Below, in pieces: positions 62,801 to 64,000 of a DNA stretch of 64,000 nucleotides. The stretch is from Anopheles merus (Eukaryota > Arthropoda > Insecta > Diptera > Culicidae): positions 35,114,755-35,178,754 of the forward strand of contig NC_054083.1 of the NCBI RefSeq assembly GCF_017562075.2, given 5' to 3'. How positions within the stretch are numbered: position 1 is the first letter of the stretch; every line of letters starts with the position of its first letter. The notes under the pieces are model-generated. The model did no database searches, had not been told where the DNA came from, and was given only the letters and a program-made list of their open reading frames with translations. The translations under genes and the position numbers were made by a program.

Positions 62801-64000
62801 ATTTGAATTTGCGCGCGAGAAATCAGTGTCACTCATAAACCGTCTGCAAAAATGCTTCACATTGCAAGCGTCCTTTCTCCCCAAAAATTCCTAACCCTTC
62901 CTCCGGGTTCCCAAATGTTCGCCCAAAGACTTCGTTGTTAAAAAGATGGCGCACAGGCCGTACCAAAATCGTCCATACAAGATGCAAAGAGAAGCACCAA
63001 CCAAAAATGGGAAACGAGCCTTCCCAACAGACCCAAAACCTCAAAACCTCCGCAACGGAGTCAAGCTCACATGTGCAGTGCACGTGTTGCCGATAGCGTT
63101 GCGTTTCACTTTTTCCACCCCACGCCAAAAGGGTATGTGTACGCACACACACATCAGTTCTACTTCTGCTTGTTATCGTCTTCTTTCCCTTGGGAAGACT
63201 TTGGACATTCTTTCCTCCTCGGCCGTTCGTCGATGTAACCGCCCAACCGTTCGGGGCAACTTGTTTTAACCGCCAACATCCTGTTCAGAGAATCCTTTCC
63301 AATACGCACAAACGCTGCTCCCATCGCACCGGAGAATATCAGAGGGAAAGACAGAGTTCAGAACGTCACACAGAGAGTTCAAAATCTTTAGCGTACCAAC
63401 TTTTTCTTGTCCGCCTGCTGTTGTGCATTGCCGTGGTGTCCCTTTTTTCTTTCGTTCGACATAAAACATGAATCATAAATGTTTGCACACCCGAAAAGAA
63501 AGAAAACTGTATCACATAAACCAAGCGCACATCAGAGAGGCTTGTCACTTCTTCGCGTAGTTGTCGTAGTACACATCGTTCTCTCAACCGGTACCAGAGG
63601 GCACACAAATGAAGCGGTAAAAGAGGGATGCTAAGAAAAGACGCACACACATGCTCCGCGCCGTGCCCTTTTTGTTCGGCTTGCTCTTCAAGATGTCGAG
63701 CAATGAAGGTTTTTTTTTTTGTTGGCGAAAAGTTTATATCATCCAGGCCAGGGAATATTGTCCGCGTGTGTGCCTCCAGCAAAATAGCCAACGCAAGCAA
63801 CCTACGCGCTACGTTTCCAAAGTGATAAAAACATGATTTACGATTATGGATTCTTGGTGCGTATGACAAATTTTGGAGAGCATACACGCACACCAAAAAA
63901 AAAAACCTCCCGACATCCGATAACTCTATCAGTGATGAAATGGGCTATGAATTCTCGAGAACCTTTTCCCAGGAGGAAGCCATAGCAATTGGAAGAGTGC

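Larger units (their letters stand above)
29319..64000 (-). other. Presumed VAT-1-like first intron or upstream region (over 34 kb)
   Basis: The missing GroES-like N-terminal coding exon (expected near AVVLTGFGGLK...VKAC/S and ending in phase 2) was sought on the minus strand by eye and not found. The stretch has no supported protein gene on either strand. It is mostly AT-rich intronic sequence (strongest at 41.56-41.96 and 54.25-55.1 kb) with GC-richer patches near 42.5, 49.2 and 57.6-58.0 kb. A recursive splice signal at 44967 agrees with a long minus-strand intron. A gene nested inside cannot be excluded. Confidence 0.6.

Noticed and set aside
1..64000. CRISPR arrays, rRNA, tRNA genes, prophage or operon structure
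   Set aside because: None seen. The DNA is an animal nuclear sequence with spliced genes.

Overview
This is nuclear DNA of an insect, most likely an Anopheles mosquito (An. gambiae complex). The evidence is GC-rich coding exons in AT-rich noncoding DNA, short introns (72-156 bp) next to very long ones, close dipteran homologues for both genes, a tRNA-derived SINE resembling mosquito SINE200, and mosquito-style hAT and foldback elements. There is no sign of prokaryotic, viral or organellar sequence. The species call is an inference.

Layout. Both recognisable genes lie on the minus strand. (1) The left 14 kb holds the 5' part of a class V unconventional myosin (didum in Drosophila). A 9-codon first exon (14050-14076) is followed by an 11.5-kb intron and then three motor-domain exons (1204-2500, 569-1131, 54-167). 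The rest of the motor, the lever arm, coiled coil and cargo-binding tail lie off the left edge. (2) 21690-29318 holds six exons of a VAT-1-like protein (MDR/quinone-oxidoreductase superfamily, vesicle membrane protein VAT-1 homologue), complete to its stop codon. Its N-terminal exon was not found anywhere to the right, so 29319-64000 is probably first-intron sequence of this gene, more than 34 kb of it.

Noncoding content. The myosin intron carries a SINE200-like remnant, a 1.65-kb hAT element with an 8-bp target duplication, and a near-perfect foldback repeat with 185-bp identical arms. The stretch 14.1-21.7 kb holds the myosin promoter region and what may be a 5-kb VAT-1 3' UTR. The long VAT-1 intron contains two foldback MITE-like copies, microsatellites, G-runs, and a textbook zero-length-exon signal (recursive splice site) at 44967/44966.

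The two genes share no obvious biochemical pathway. Both products act on vesicles or membranes (myosin V moves cargo on actin; VAT-1 family proteins are associated with synaptic vesicles and mitochondria), but that co-location may be chance. The most interesting features are the recursive splice site, the 185-bp perfect inverted repeat, the stop-free 72-nt myosin intron just before switch II, and a possible alternative myosin first exon.
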